Shown: positions 1 to 11,509, numbered from the stretch's first letter. The stretch is DNA of 64,000 nt from Sophora flavescens (GCA_030762895.1 JAUPTC010000016.1:682001-746000), one strand, 5' to 3'. Notes: generated by a model from the letters alone, not told the origin. A program made the numbers and translations.

Positions 1-2553
1 GTTCCTAACAGTCATAATTCCAGGTCCGTCTAATCCAAAAGGTAAGATTGATGTGTACTTGCATCCGCGGATAGATGAGTTGACGATGCTGTGGAATGAT
101 GGTGTGTTGACATATGACGTATCTTTGAGGCAGAATTTCATGATGAAAGCAGCTTTGATGTGGACAATCAATGACTTTCCCACCTATGGGATGATGTCGG
201 GTTGGATGACCGCGGGGAAGCTTGGTTGCCTAATATGTATGGAGCGATCGAAGGCATTCATGCTTAAAAACAGTCGAAAGATCTTATATTTTGATTGTCA
301 TCGTCAATTCCTTCCGGAAGATCATCCTTATAGGCGGAACAAGAATGCATTCAAGAAGCATTGTGCGGAGACAACACCGCCTCCACCACGTTTGTCTGGT
401 CCTAATGTATAGCGGAGAGTACAGTACTTACCGCTCGTCCATGATTCCCAAGGAGAACATATTTCTGATTATGGTGTCAACCATAATTGGACAAAACAAA
501 GTATATTTTGGAGGTTGCCGTATTAGAGGACGTAGCTACTCCGTCACAGCATTGATGTCATGCATATTGAGAGGAATGTATTTTTAAATGTGTTTGACAC
601 TGTGATGGACTTCAAGGGGAGGACAAAGGATACAAATAAATCCCGATTGGATCTGGCTGAAATTTGTAATCAGAAGGAGCTTGAGTTGCAGGACGGTGGT
701 CGTGGCAGACTTGTCAAACCGAAGGCAAGTTATACGCTAAGCAAAACACATAAAGTGACCGTCTGTAAGTGGGTTAAAGAACTAAAGTTACCGGATGGGT
801 ATGCTTCCATTCTGGGTAGATGTGTTGACATTAAGGAAGCACAGTTACATGGAATGAAGAGTCATGAATGCCACGTGTTCATGCAACGGTTGCTTCCAAT
901 TGCGTTCGATGCATTACCAAAACTTATTTGGAACCCACTTGTTGAGCTTAGCCACTTTTTCAGGGACCTTACATCGACAACACTAAATGTGAATCAATTA
1001 AAGGATATGGAAGTCAAGATACCCGTTTTGTTATGTAAGATGGAGCAAATCTTCTCACCGAGTTTCTTTGATTCAATGGAACACCTTCCAGTTCATCTAC
1101 CTTACGAAGCAAGAGTTGGTGGTCCAGTCCAATACCACTAGATGTATCCATTTGAGAGGTAAACAACATCAACTATTTTACTTAATACATATGAAATTCA
1201 TGGACACGAAATTATAGTTTAGCTTTCCCTAAAACTAGTAATTATTTGTATGTATCCCTCTTAATAGGTTCATGCACAAGGCACGAGTGGAAGGTTTCAT
1301 TTGTGAAGCATACTTAGTAGAGGAGACTTCCACTTTTGCCTCTTATTACTATCCGGATTAAGTTAACACTAGAAGGACAAGGATGCCTAGAAACGTTGAT
1401 TCGGGTGAAGGAAGTTCAACTAGTCCTCCTATATCAATATTCAACTATCCGAGCAGATTTAGTGGCAAATCAAAAGGATATTTCTTGGAGCAACGTGACA
1501 TTAATGTTGCTCATCTGTATATCCTTCAAAATTGTGAAGAGGTGGCGCCATATTTAGAGTAAGTTTCTATAATGTCTTTTATAAGTTCAATTGACATTTA
1601 TGATTATTAATCATCCTGCTGTTAATCTCCTATATGTAGGATGTATGGCAATTTTCTAAGGGATCTCCAACCTGACATTTCAAACGATCAGGTTGATCGA
1701 GAAATTACTTCTCACTTTGCTACGTGGTTCATTAAATATGTTGGTTAAGCATCTTCATTTGTTACAATACATTTTATCTCCTTAAATCTATAGCATGTAT
1801 AAGAATAATATAATATTCAATTTTTTAGGTACTAGATCCAAAAAACAATGTTCAAAATCCATTGTTGACAAATTTGGCATGGGGACCTAATAGATGGGTT
1901 ACATCATGGAATACTTACATTGTAAATGGATATAAATTTAACACAAAAACATGGACGGAAGGAATGCAATGATGTAACTATAGTGTTTGTGTGCGAGCCA
2001 CTGATGGCAATGTAGAGGATGATTTCTATGGGGTTCTAACTGGCATCCTTGAACTCGATTATACCGGTTTCCCCGTGATGAAGTAAGTTATCTTCGAGTC
2101 TGATTGGTTTGATCCTACTCTTGACGTAGGGACAAAAATCGATAAAAAAATATGGTATTGTTCAAGTTAGGCTGTCTCGTAGGTATAATAAGGCGTACGA
2201 CCCATTCGTTTTTTCACAACAGGCAGATCACGTTTATTACTCGCCATATCCCGAAGGACATCAAGGCTGGTTGGGTGTTATTAAGATAAAGGCTCACAGT
2301 ATAATTACTGATAATGTAATCAACCAGCCTGAAAATTCCGTACCAAGATGATGAGTTTTCAAGACCCCATGTACCGTTGTAAATTACGCCGGACATTATT
2401 GTTAATTCTCTGGCGGACATTTCCGGAAATGGGGAAGAAGTTGAAAGAGAGTTAATGGATCAATCTAAGTTGGACGCATCTAGCGAAGGCACATTCCGAT
2501 CAAGTGAGACTGATGAGAGTGAGGGTGAATTTAGTGACGGAGATTCTACTTAG
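1..2553 (+). pseudogene. CACTA (En/Spm) TNP2-type transposase, C-terminal part, decayed
   Basis: The left window edge cuts the gene. The frame from base 2 reads the TNP2 (Transposase_21) core, with IDVYLHPRIDEL, QNFMMKAALMWTINDFP, FDCHRQFLPEDHPYRR and PPPPRLSG. After a frameshift near 410 it resumes as MHIERNVFLNVFDTVMD, then CHVFMQRLLPIAF, FFDSMEHLPVHLPYEA and GGPVQY, typical of the DUF4218 part. Spliced continuations follow (FMHKARVEGFICEAYLVEE near 1270; DPKNNVQNPL near 1830), then a DUF4216-like stretch to a stop at 2551. In-frame stops include TAG at 527 and 1139, where the family has Trp, plus TAA near 1361 and TGA near 1969. Such a protein would bind and cut CACTA ends, but this copy cannot be functional. 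The second CACTA gene follows on the same strand. Confidence 0.88.
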
Positions 2554-2660
2554 GTAATTTATTTATGTCGTAATTCATTGTGTAAATGTCATTCTACTTA
2601 AGTAATTTATTTTTGTATTATTTACACTGTTGTGTAATCATCTTTTCATTTTTTACACAG

Positions 2661-4439
2661 ATGGTAGATTCCTCTAGAGGTAGGGGCAGCGTGGTGGTCG
2701 TCGTGGAGGTCGTGCTGCGAGAGTCCCTCCACCGGCCGACCCACAGCCTTCAGATCGAGACCACCCTACAAGCACCTCTGTGGATGGGACACATCAGGGT
2801 GATGGAGTTGCACCCCCTACCCAGCCTCATGTGGTCGGGATACAGGCTGCACCGTCATCATCCACACCTATGACAGGACCATCATCATCATCAGGACAGG
2901 AGAGCCGTGGTCCATCTGACAGGAGGATTCTTCTTATCCCCAGGGGGGATAACGAGTAAGCTAATTTAATTTTTTAATATATATAAAGTATCGTTAATTT
3001 CTATTTACTTGTTTTTTATTTATTTATAATATTTATTAATACTCTAATTTTGTTGCAGCTTTCTGCCCGCGAAGGGCCCTTCTGATTCGATATCGAAGAT
3101 CCTGCGACACAAGTTTGATGGTCCATGGCCTACATGGAAGGCCATCCCAGGGGGCCATAGGGATCAGTTGTTTAAAGAGTTTAAGGTAACAATTTATTAA
3201 GTTATTTAAATTAAATTTACATTATATATATACACACAAATTTCCTAACAACTGTAAGTTGCAAAAAGAGTATAGGTGGGACGCAGCTTAGAGGGTCTCG
3301 TCAGGGACATATTTGAGCATAAAGGCTCACTGGTCATGAAGAATCTGACGAACAAGCTGAGGAAGGGTAAGAATAAGGGGAAGGGGGTGGATCTTGAGAC
3401 CAGGAGGCAGCTGGGCCAGTACTGGGCTACTAAGAAGTTCCAGGAGATCCAGGCCACAGCTCGGCGTAATCGAGCTTCTGATGGTGGTGCATGTGCTTGG
3501 ACCGGTGGGTCTAAATCAGCCGCCGCCCACTACGATGAGCTGGTAATACTTAAAACTTTTGACTTAGTATACTATTTAATGAGTTTACATTTTTAAATAT
3601 TCTTATGAATTTAAGATTATATTTTTCTGTGCAGAAAGCACAGAAACAGCGGGCCCCCACTGCTATGGAGTTGGTGGAGAGGACAAAAAAGTTGAAGTCG
3701 GGGACATGGGTCAACGACAAGGCCCGTAACTATGCTGTAAGCAAAAAAATAATTTAGTCTTTACTTGTAATTTATTATAATTGATTTGTTAATATTGATT
3801 ATAATTTTAACTAAATCTCATCATCTATACTTTGCAGGTGGGCTTCAACGAGAAGAAGGACGATGCCATATCATGTGCCTCACAATCACAAGATGAGGCC
3901 TTGACTGGTGAAGGCCCAGCTCTCCTATCTCCGTCGACGATAATATCATTTATTTGGAGGTCATTGAAGACAGGAACAAGAAGGGACACGTGTATGGCCT
4001 CAGACACCTGGGAGGTGAGTTTATCGCTTCATCATCCGGCACGCCTGCTACTTCCTACGTCGATACCGTCCCTCAGGAGCAGTTCAACCAAATGCAGGAT
4101 ACCATCACGCAACTGAATGCAGAGCTTCGGGAGAAGAGCGAGAGAGAGCAGCAGATAGCGAACCAGATTGCACGGTTGACTCAGGCACACCAGTAGCTGA
4201 TGCAGACGAGCATCGAGCAGGGCCAAACACTGCGGCTGGTGTTGGAGTAGATGAGGATCCAGACTCCAGTTGCTCAGGGTGCTGCTCTGACGGTTGTGCC
4301 GCCTGCTGCCGCTCGCTCCTCGATTCCGTCGCCGCCAGCCATCGATCTTGCTACTCCAGAGGACGATCAGATAGCAGACGTCGGTGGCACGGACGCTGAG
4401 GATGATTGGGTTCCTCCACCTCCTCCTCACCATGACTGA
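2661..4439 (+). pseudogene. CACTA second ORF, Transposase_24-like, multi-exon and frameshifted
   Basis: The ATG at 2661 follows a splice-like cag. Exon 1 encodes an RG-rich then Ser/Pro-rich N-terminus, shifted out of frame near 2690. Later exons at about 3060-3186, 3276-3542, 3635-3736 and 3838-4439 give FDGPWPTWKAIPGG, GLVRDIFEHKG, LETRRQLGQYWATKKFQEI, ATARRNRASDG, KAQKQRAPTAMELVERTKKL and HVYGLRHLGGEF, the pattern of plant Transposase_24 (PF03004) proteins. A coiled-coil-like Glu/Gln-rich stretch and an acidic Pro-rich tail follow. Frameshifts lie near 3270 and 3945; stops lie at 4195 and 4248. These proteins are usually the TnpA-like partner of TNP2 and may bind subterminal repeats (family knowledge). 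The exact exon ends are my estimate. Confidence 0.75.
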
Positions 4440-4639
4440 TTTTTTTTTTCATTTTTTTGATTTTAAACGATTCTTGTACGACACTTTGGATTATTTTTTT
4501 TTATATATATTCATTATTTCTTATGATTGTATATTTCATTAGTAATTTGGTGTGTTTTATTAGTAATTTTGCTAAACTTTAAAGCAAAACAAATTTTTTT
4601 TATTATTTTAAAAATTAAATTTTAAAAAAATGAATAAAA

Positions 4640-5270
4640 TCAAGTTTAGCGACTGAATTAGCAACCAATAATTTGGTCGCTAAACTTTAGTTAACATTAA
4701 AAATTGTGGTCTAGCGGATTTCAGACGGATTTTGTTATTTTTTATATTTTCCTTGTTCCGTCTGAAATCCGTCCGAAAATTTCGGACGGATTTCAGACGG
4801 ATTGTGTTATATTTTATATTTTCCTTGATCCGTCTGAAATCCGTCTGAAAATTTCGGACGGATTTCAGACGGATTGTCTTATTTTTTATATTTTCCTTGT
4901 TCCGTCTGAAATCCATCCGAAATTGTCCAAAAATTTCGGACGGATTTCAGACGGATTGTGTTATTTTTTATATTTTCCTTGTTTCGTCTGAAATCCGTCC
5001 GAAATTTCGGACGGATTTCAGACGGATTGTGTTATTTTTTATATTTTCCTTGTTCCGTCTGAAATCCGTCCGAAAGATTTCACATGGATTGTGTTATTTT
5101 TTTATATTTTCCTTGTTCCGTCTGAAATCCGTCCGAAATCCGTCCAAAAATTTCGGACGGATTCCACACGGATTGTGTTGTTTTGTTTATATTTCTTACA
5201 TCCGTCTGAAATCCGTCCGAAAATTACGGACGGATTTCACACGGAATTTGTTATTTTTTATATTTTCCTT
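4640..5270. repeat. CACTA subterminal hairpin array, about 8 units of 63-84 bp
   Basis: Units start near 4757, 4829, 4901, 4983, 5054, 5117 and 5201. Each carries TCCGTCTGAAATCCGTCC facing its reverse complement GGACGGATTTCAGACGGA, separated by an AT-rich spacer (TTATTTTTTATATTTTCC). Upstream, 4650-4690 holds a second small inverted repeat (TTAGCGACTGAATT / TTTGGTCGCTAAA). The location just after the two transposase genes fits the 3' subterminal region of a CACTA element. No terminal TAGTG is visible after the array, so the element end seems lost. Confidence 0.8.
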
Positions 5271-6376
5271 GAAAAAAGATTAAATAATTTATCTTATAAA
5301 TATGATTAAAATATTTGATCTTAATAAATTTAAAAGTAAACAAGATTTATGAACAAAAATTAGAAAACATATTTAGACTAATAAAATGAAATCAATCCCT
5401 ATTAAAGCAATCCGTACCGGTTTAGTTTGAGTAATTAAATTACTCCCTCCTTCCCCCCATCAGACCCGTAAACCCCACTTTTCTCTTTCTTTCTTTCTTT
5501 CTTTCTCTTTCTTCTTCTTTCTCCTTTCAGACCCGTAAACCCCCCTTTGATTTTAGATTTTAATCTTAAAGAATAAACCTTGTTTTACGAAATTGAGACT
5601 GTGAATTAGTGTTTCCCTAAACCAATTTCATTATTCTTTAGTTAAAATGAGTTTTCCCCAAATTGTATTTAGGAGCCCTAAACCCCAATTTGATTTTATT
5701 TGAAGTTGGTTATGTTTTTGTGAAATTAATTATGATTTAGTGCAATTAGGACTCTTAATTGATGATTCCCAAGTTCTCTTTCATGATCCTTTAATCAAAA
5801 CAAAGTTTCCTCAAAGGGTATTGTGAAGCGTAAGCTCCAAATATGATTTTCTTTGAAAATAACCTTGTTTGGTAATAAGATTAAGTGGTTAAATCAAATT
5901 AGAATGTGTGTTTGGTCATGCGTAATTGATTTCTTGATTTCTGATTGTTGCGCGTTGTTTGATTCCCTCTCTGAGACGTTTGACACTACTATGCTTGCTT
6001 GATGGAGTAGATAATTACACTCTTGGAGCTAACGTGAGCATTAAGACGAGGATCCTTTAATTACTTGTTTGTTTATTTTCAATTACATGTAATGAGTGTT
6101 GCAATTACTCATGGACTGATGCAGATCTAGGAAAACATATGTCCTGTTTGATAGGTGGATGGGTGGAGTTTCCAAGTTTCTTCTTTCATTTTGTTTGCTA
6201 ATTGATATTCTATGCAGAGAGAGAAAGTGAGAATGAGTTAGAGAGAGAGATAGGAATAAGTAAAACAAAGGACGGTTATTGAAGTTTGAAGATAGGTGCT
6301 GCAAAAAAATAAAATAAAACAAAAGGAAAGGGATATAAAAGAAATGAAAATGGGATGATGTTGTTTCTCTGCTAAT
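5271..6376. other. AT-rich intergenic stretch, no gene recognised
   Basis: It contains a CT-rich microsatellite at about 5470-5525. A diverged segment at 5540-5650 resembles 7455-7570 (GATTTTAGATTTTAAT..., then an ATTCCCTAAATCAATTTCAT-like block). A 25-base string around TTTGAGTAATTAAATTACTC at 5424 recurs at 6450. These matches suggest a rearranged partial copy of the LTR fragment that starts at 6377. I see no coding exon. Confidence 0.5.
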
Positions 6377-7420
6377 TGTAACACCCTAGTTTTTACACAT
6401 ATGGTTAATTATTTTATTTGGATGTTTATGTTAATTTTGTTATGTGGTTTAGTTTGAGTAATTAAATTACTCTCTTCAAATTATTTTATTGGGTGCGTTA
6501 GCACCGACTTATTTCAGTGAATGCACGCTTACTAGACAATAAGTTACATTATTGTCACTATTATTACCAGTACAGAAAAATATTTTAAATAATAAGGTTA
6601 AGAGAAAAGCATTTTCATATTTTTCATTCTATTTAATTTTAGAGTTGAAAATAAATTGGTTTGACATTTATCGGAGATTAAATTTTGGACTGAGTATTTT
6701 CTTAGTTGATCAGTTCAAGTATTAATCTTTACTCTAATTTGAATTTCGAAATCATATATTTATCAATCTTTATTTTTAGATTCCAAAAAAAGTAAAAACA
6801 TGATTATTTTAGGCTTAATATTTATCACTCATTTTGTACCTATTACTAAATAATTAACTTAAAAACCTAACTTTCTCATTTTTCTCTCTCTCCCTCGACG
6901 CCTCTCCCTCACGTTCTCTTTAATTTCTCTGCTTCTCCTTCTTTCTTGCTTCTTCTCCTTCCCCACTTCTTCTCCCCCCAAACTCAACTCCTCCCTCTTC
7001 CTTCCTGTCTGGTTCGCGCCGCCACTAGGGAGGCCAACGTCCGGCCACCCCTCTAAGCTGCACGCCGCCACCCCTTGGATGTCCGTCGCCGTCCAGCCGT
7101 GCTCCGCCATGGGAGGTCACCATCTGGTTGTGCCTGGTAACGGAGAAGACGACGCGCATTCTGCTTTGTTTCGCTCCTCCTGTTCACATCGCGCCTCCGC
7201 CACAGGTTAGCCTTCCGGTGCTGTCCAAGGCTGTTCGAGAGCCGTCCGACCACCGCGCCTGGTAGGGAGCCTCACGTAGGGTCGTTTGATTTCGTCCTGA
7301 ACTGTTGTAGCAGCTCGAAATGGAGCTCTGCCGCTGTCTCGGGTCATCCGCCGTCATCACCACCTAGGGTCGTCGTCACAGTACCTCTTCCCTTCTCCTG
7401 GGGTAAGTGAAATCTCATCT
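6377..7420 (+). mobile_element. LTR fragment of a Tekay/Del-like retrotransposon
   Basis: It begins TGTAACACCCTAG, the same start as the proven LTRs at 18237 and 27309 (TGTAACACCCTG). The middle is AT-rich. A CT-rich tract (6880-7010) then leads into a GC-rich stretch with many CGCCGCC and GTCCGGCC motifs (7010-7380), a leader-like structure I associate with long plant Gypsy LTRs. No GGGTGTTACA-type end is found downstream, so the LTR is truncated. The right boundary is approximate. Confidence 0.5.
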
Positions 7421-8043
7421 ATTTTGCTCAGATTCAGAAAAACCCCAAATTGATTTTAAAACCCTAAACCCTAGCTTTTGAATTTAGATTTTAATTTTGA
7501 AATTGAACCTTGTTTTGTGCAATTGGGACTATTAATTAGTTATTCCCTAAATCAATTTCATCATTCTGTTGAATGTTCATTTGCGCAGATTGAACAAGGT
7601 ACCAATAACTACTTTGACTTTTCATGAAACCATCTTTGAAGCTTCTATGTTATGAAATTATAAAATTCAGTGCTAATTATTTGTGTTGCAGTCATATAGC
7701 TGAGATGCAGTTATTAGTTATTATTGTAATTTAGTTTGTGATAGTTCCAATTGTGGCTACCCTTGTTTTGACAACACAACTGTATTAAGTGTCAGCATTT
7801 GATGGCTTGGTGTTTTTATGAGGGGATTCAAGGAACTTGTAACTGTTTGCAGTATCGTTTGTCATGTTCTGCAACTCTAGTCATGTAGCTTGCTAGTGGC
7901 ACCTTGCATTCCTAATGATTTTAGGTACTGACTTGCAGAATTGTATCTGTTTTATTGTTGACATCATGTCTAAATTGGTATTCTATGTATGTCATTTATG
8001 TAAATATGCTGGATGCACATGCTTGTCTCTATATTTGTCTCAG
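7421..8043. other. Non-coding stretch between LTR fragment and IST1 piece
   Basis: It holds a diverged copy of 5530-5650 and intron-like T-rich sequence. No exon could be read with confidence, although upstream exons of the IST1-like fragment might lie here in decayed form. Confidence 0.4.
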
Positions 8044-8315
8044 CAGCTGTTGAATTACGTCCTGACTGTGGTGTAAATCGCTTGGCAAGTTTCTCTAGCT
8101 TCTTGAAGTTGGATAGGATCATGTTAAAGCTCATTTCTTTTCAGATTTATTCTAATTTAATGTTGTCATTTTAGTTGGTTGAGAAATTGTCTGTCAAAGC
8201 ACCAGATGGTCCCACCAAGATAAAAATACTGTCTGCTATTGCTGAGGAGCATAATATCAAATGGGAACCCAAGTCGTTTGGAGATAATGATGGAAAGTCT
8301 TCGCAAGACCTGTTG
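8044..8315 (+). pseudogene. IST1-like (ESCRT-III associated) gene fragment, two exons
   Basis: Exon A (8044-8084) reads AVELRPDCGVNRL. Exon B (8175-8315) reads LVEKLSVKAPDGPTKIKIL, AIAEEHNIKWEPKSFG and DNDGKSSQDLL. Together they match a short internal stretch of plant IST1/Vps4-regulator proteins, which act in multivesicular-body sorting. The intron begins GCAAGT, a GC-AG type donor, and ends TTTTAG. A GT donor follows exon B, but no further exon is visible and a tandem-repeat block begins at 8411. No start region is recognised upstream. I read it as a gene piece carried by, or stranded among, mobile DNA. The identification rests on remembered family sequence. Confidence 0.7.
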
Positions 8316-8410
8316 GTGGGCTACGTACTAGGCTTTGTTTATTTTGGATTATTATCTTTAGCTTATTTAATATGAAATGTAAGTTTGCTGTATTATATTA
8401 TTATCTTGAG

Positions 8411-8935
8411 AAATAAATTTTTTGGTTAAGTATGTGCAAATATATGGTGAATCAGGTATAAATATCTGGTGAATTCAGTTCATTATGTGGTGAATGTGTT
8501 TTTTTTTTTTATAAATAAATTTTTTAGTTAAGTATGTATAAATATCTGGTGAATGGGTTTTTTTGATAAATAAATTTTTTGGTTAAGTATGTGCAAATAT
8601 CTGGTGAATCATGTACAAATATCTGGTGAATTCAGTTCATTATCTGGTGAATAGGTTTTTTTGAGAAATAAATTTTTTGGTTAAGTATGTGCAAATATAT
8701 GGTGAATCAGGTATAAATATCTGGTGAATTCAGTTCATTATTTGGTGAATGTGATTTTTTTTTATAAATAAATTTTTTGGTTAAGTAGGTGTAAATATCT
8801 AGTGAATGCGTTTTTTTGATAAATAAATTTTTTGGTTAAGTATGTGCAAATATCTGGTGAATCATATACAAATATCTGGTGAATTCAGTTCATTATTAGT
8901 GAATGAGTTTTTTTAGAAATAAAATTTTTATTTTT
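8411..8935. repeat. Higher-order tandem repeat, two ~255-bp units
   Basis: The string GGTTAAGTATGTGCAAATAT and close variants start at about 8423, 8526, 8581, 8679, 8779 and 8833. The spacings of 103, 55, 98, 100 and 54 make a super-unit of about 255 bp occurring twice. Sub-units share ATCTGGTGAAT and a T-run plus ATAAATAAATTTTTT. There is no coding potential. Confidence 0.85.
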
Positions 8936-9198
8936 TTAAAAAAGTCAAAATTAAAAAAAAATTTACTGCTACAATAACGCTACTGTAGCAGGTTTCGTAT
9001 TGTTGTCTCAATCCCGTGTTTAATTAGCACGGCTCCACTTAAAACGCGTTTGTTGACTTTCTCAATTCAAAATTCATACCAAGCAACCACCACCGTGCAT
9101 ACATGCAATACAATATATAATTATACAATGACTCAACTAGGATATACCTAGATGTGATAAACAGACCATTTGGTTATTCCATCACATTCAAGTATATG

Positions 9199-9207
9199 TA
9201 TATATAC
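9199..9207 (+). promoter_or_regulatory. Probable TATA box of the small-peptide gene
   Basis: TATATATAC lies 62-70 bases upstream of the ATG at 9270, a normal plant spacing that leaves a short 5' UTR. AT-rich DNA makes chance matches common, so this is modest evidence. Confidence 0.45.
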
Positions 9208-9269
9208 TAGCCTTGTGCTTCCTTAAATTGTCTCCATATAAATTTTCTTATCCGCATACAAGGACAGGT

Positions 9270-9528
9270 ATGAAGCTTCTTTGGTTCCTTCAATGCCTCT
9301 TCTTCTTGGCGTTGCTTCTCATTCATCCCTTCGTTGGATGCATTATCGGGGTTCTCGGGTAAATCTTATCAACCATTCGTAACTAAGTTGTATTTCACAC
9401 TATATAATTAAATAATGGGATGGCTTGTGGCTTCTTAATTTTGTGACAGGATGCGTCAAGGCCGTTTCAAAGATCAACCGATAAAGCCCCGACAAGGACC
9501 CAGAGGGAACCCTGGTTCAAACCCATAA
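9270..9528 (+). CDS. Candidate secreted small-peptide precursor, 55 aa, two exons
   Basis: Exon 1 (9270-9358) and exon 2 (9450-9528) join across a 91-bp GT-AG intron (GTAAATC...GTGACAG). The first ~24 residues are a classic signal peptide: MKLLWFLQ, a run of Leu/Phe, then HPFVGC. The rest is basic and hydrophilic, ending KPRQGPRGNPGSNP before TAA. The Pro/Gly/Asn-rich C-terminus recalls processed plant signalling peptides, but I cannot place it in CLE, CEP, IDA, PIP, PSY or RGF; none of their signatures fits. No Cys lies in the tail, so it is not a defensin-like peptide. A decayed paralogue at 47015-47153 keeps PGS-H-P before its stop. The TATA box is at 9199 and A-rich 3' flank lies near 9650. 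The role is unknown; secretion is inferred. Confidence 0.6.
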
Positions 9529-10258
9529 AGGATGCATGCCTTTGCCTCTATTCCTCTAAAGTGTTTCTGCTTGGAATCACCGAAAATAAGCATTTACTGA
9601 TGTACATACGTACTCTAATGTTTTCGGGTATCATCTTGATCAATCTTTTAGTGCAATAATAATATTAACTCCAGTTAGTGCTGTTTGCAAATATTGGAAA
9701 TCAAACTCTTCGAGATACCAACAGAATTAAAATTAATTCGTTACTTCAATTTCAGTTATAACTAGTGACGATTAAACTAACATTGAATAAAATAAAATTA
9801 TGTATAATACTTATTATGGTGCAAAAATATTTATAATGTACATAATAGGAATATTTAACCTTAATTCCTACGAGGGATCCACTACATAGACTAAAGACCC
9901 ATTAACTTCAATAGTAAACAAACATAAGAGTGTGTTTAGCAATTAAGTTTTTATACTATTAGGGGTTTATTTTCGGTAAAATTATTTATAGAAAAAGATG
10001 ACTTTAATATCGAAGTTTTATTTAATATAAGTCAAATAGATTAACCGAGTACAATATATACTCAATCCATGTACAAATATGGTCATAATAAGTTATCCTG
10101 TTAGCATATCTGTATACATTTCAAAGGGCTTGCATTTGAGTCAAAAAATGATAAACCACTACCCCTAATTGCTTAAAATCAATCCCAAGACAGAAATTCA
10201 ATTAAATCCATCGCGCCTGTGAGATCAAAGTCAATCAACAGGTTCCTAGAAATAATTA
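9529..10258. other. 3' flank of the peptide gene; duplicated segment, otherwise empty
   Basis: 9529-9930 is collinear with 47160-47830 (for example CTTTGCCTCTA, AATAAGCATTTAC, AATTCCTACGAGG). It is therefore an old duplication covering the gene and its 3' flank. From 9930 to 10258 only AT-rich DNA is seen. Confidence 0.6.
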
Positions 10259-10536
10259 TTCTCCCTCCGATACACAATATAAGAAATAAAACCCTAAAAC
10301 ATACAGATCAAAAAATGTATTGAATTGAGTTAATTGTAATTAATACTCATATAAATTTCCAAAAATACCCCTTCTAATTTTAATTAATATTCTAATGGCC
10401 TATAATTAATGATATTGATTAATAAGGATAATAATGGAAATTAACATTTAATATGTGTGAAAATTGATACATGTTTCTTATATTTTGGACAAAAAAAAGT
10501 ATCCATTTGTTTCTTATATTATGAAATGGAGGGTGT
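10259..10536. mobile_element. Stowaway-like MITE
   Basis: The left end CTCCCTCCGATAC faces the right end ATGGAGGGTGTA, fitting Stowaway termini (CTCCCTCCGTCCC) next to TA. The body (ATAAGAAATAAAACCCTAAAAC..., TTAACATTTAATATGTGTGA) matches the element at 47436-47729, so two family members occur in this window. It is non-coding. Confidence 0.7.
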
Positions 10537-10736
10537 ATTAAGTAGCAACCAGAGTGACCAACTGCATGCCAAATTAAATTATAAGCCCCGACACAGAACG
10601 TGTCAACAAATATAAATATATAATTCAGTGTCACTCAAAAGATTCCCTGTTGTGGAAAAATCAACTCAAATTTCCAAATATTAATTCAAGTGGATAGAAA
10701 TTAAATTGGCACAATTCAAGAGGAAGTGAAGTTCAA

Positions 10737-11434
10737 TGTTGTGGAGAATGCCTCAAAATCAGTATATTGGGAGATGCGGAATCTGCTGGCAGAGACACCA
10801 TAATCGATTATGGTGACAACCATAATAAATTATTGTGGGAGAAAAGCTGTTTTGGCATGAAAACGGTTACGCTAACAGAATGGGCATAATCGATTATGGC
10901 TCGTCTCAGCATCTATAAATATGCAGTCATATCATTCAGAATAGATGTGTGGCAGAATACACAAGTTTGAGTGTAAGACTTCTAGAGTGACATTGTTAGG
11001 AGATTTAAAGAGGATTTGTGAGCGAGAGAGTCTTGTGGGTGCAATTTGTATCTTGAGATAAATGAATAGAGATTGTGAGAGATTTGGGAAGGTGCATCGG
11101 AATAGAAAGATCAACCTACTTGAAGAGTATGGCGAGAAACATGGGTGTACAAGAATATGTAAGGGCTGAGGGGATTTTCTATTATACAGTCTTGTAATCT
11201 CTTTGTTGATCATAGTGAAGATTTGCCGCTCTCTCCCGTGGACGTAGGCCCCACCGGCTTAACCACGTTAAATCTGGTGTTCATCTCCTTTATCGCTTTT
11301 CTGCTATGTTTATTTTGATTCTTGTATTGCTATTGTGTTCTATTTCTATTTAGTGTTTTGATTTGTTCTTAGATTGTTTTCGGCTTTGTTTCATTATTGT
11401 TTTCAGTGTGTTTCCTGACCACATCAAAACCGCA
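10737..11434 (+). mobile_element. LTR of a degenerate LTR retrotransposon
   Basis: It starts near TGTTGTGGAG and ends ATCAAAACCGCA, followed at once by a primer-binding-site-like sequence. Two palindromic ATAATCGATTAT motifs lie near 10802 and 10887, and CTATAAATATGC near 10911 may be its TATA box. It contains GTGGACGTAGGC and AACCACGTTAAAT, strings common in plant LTRs. The segment from about 10997 to 11434 is repeated at 11510-11957. The left boundary is uncertain. Confidence 0.55.
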
Positions 11435-11509
11435 AAAAGTGGCGCCGTCTGTGTGAAAGATCAAAGCAAGATTGCAAAACAGAGGTGGTGTAATCGATTA
11501 CATATTATT
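11435..11509 (+). other. Primer-binding site and collapsed internal region
   Basis: TGGCGCCGTCTGTG at 11440-11453 directly follows the LTR end. It resembles a plant PBS of the tRNA-Asp-like type. Only about 75 bases separate it from the next LTR copy, so the coding interior has been deleted. Confidence 0.55.

Noticed and set aside
9270..9528. CLE, CEP, IDA/PIP, PSY or RGF assignment for the peptide
   Set aside because: The C-terminus lacks the signature residues of each family (for example HN ending, PGVGH, SGPSxxGxGH, sulphated DY), so no family name was given.
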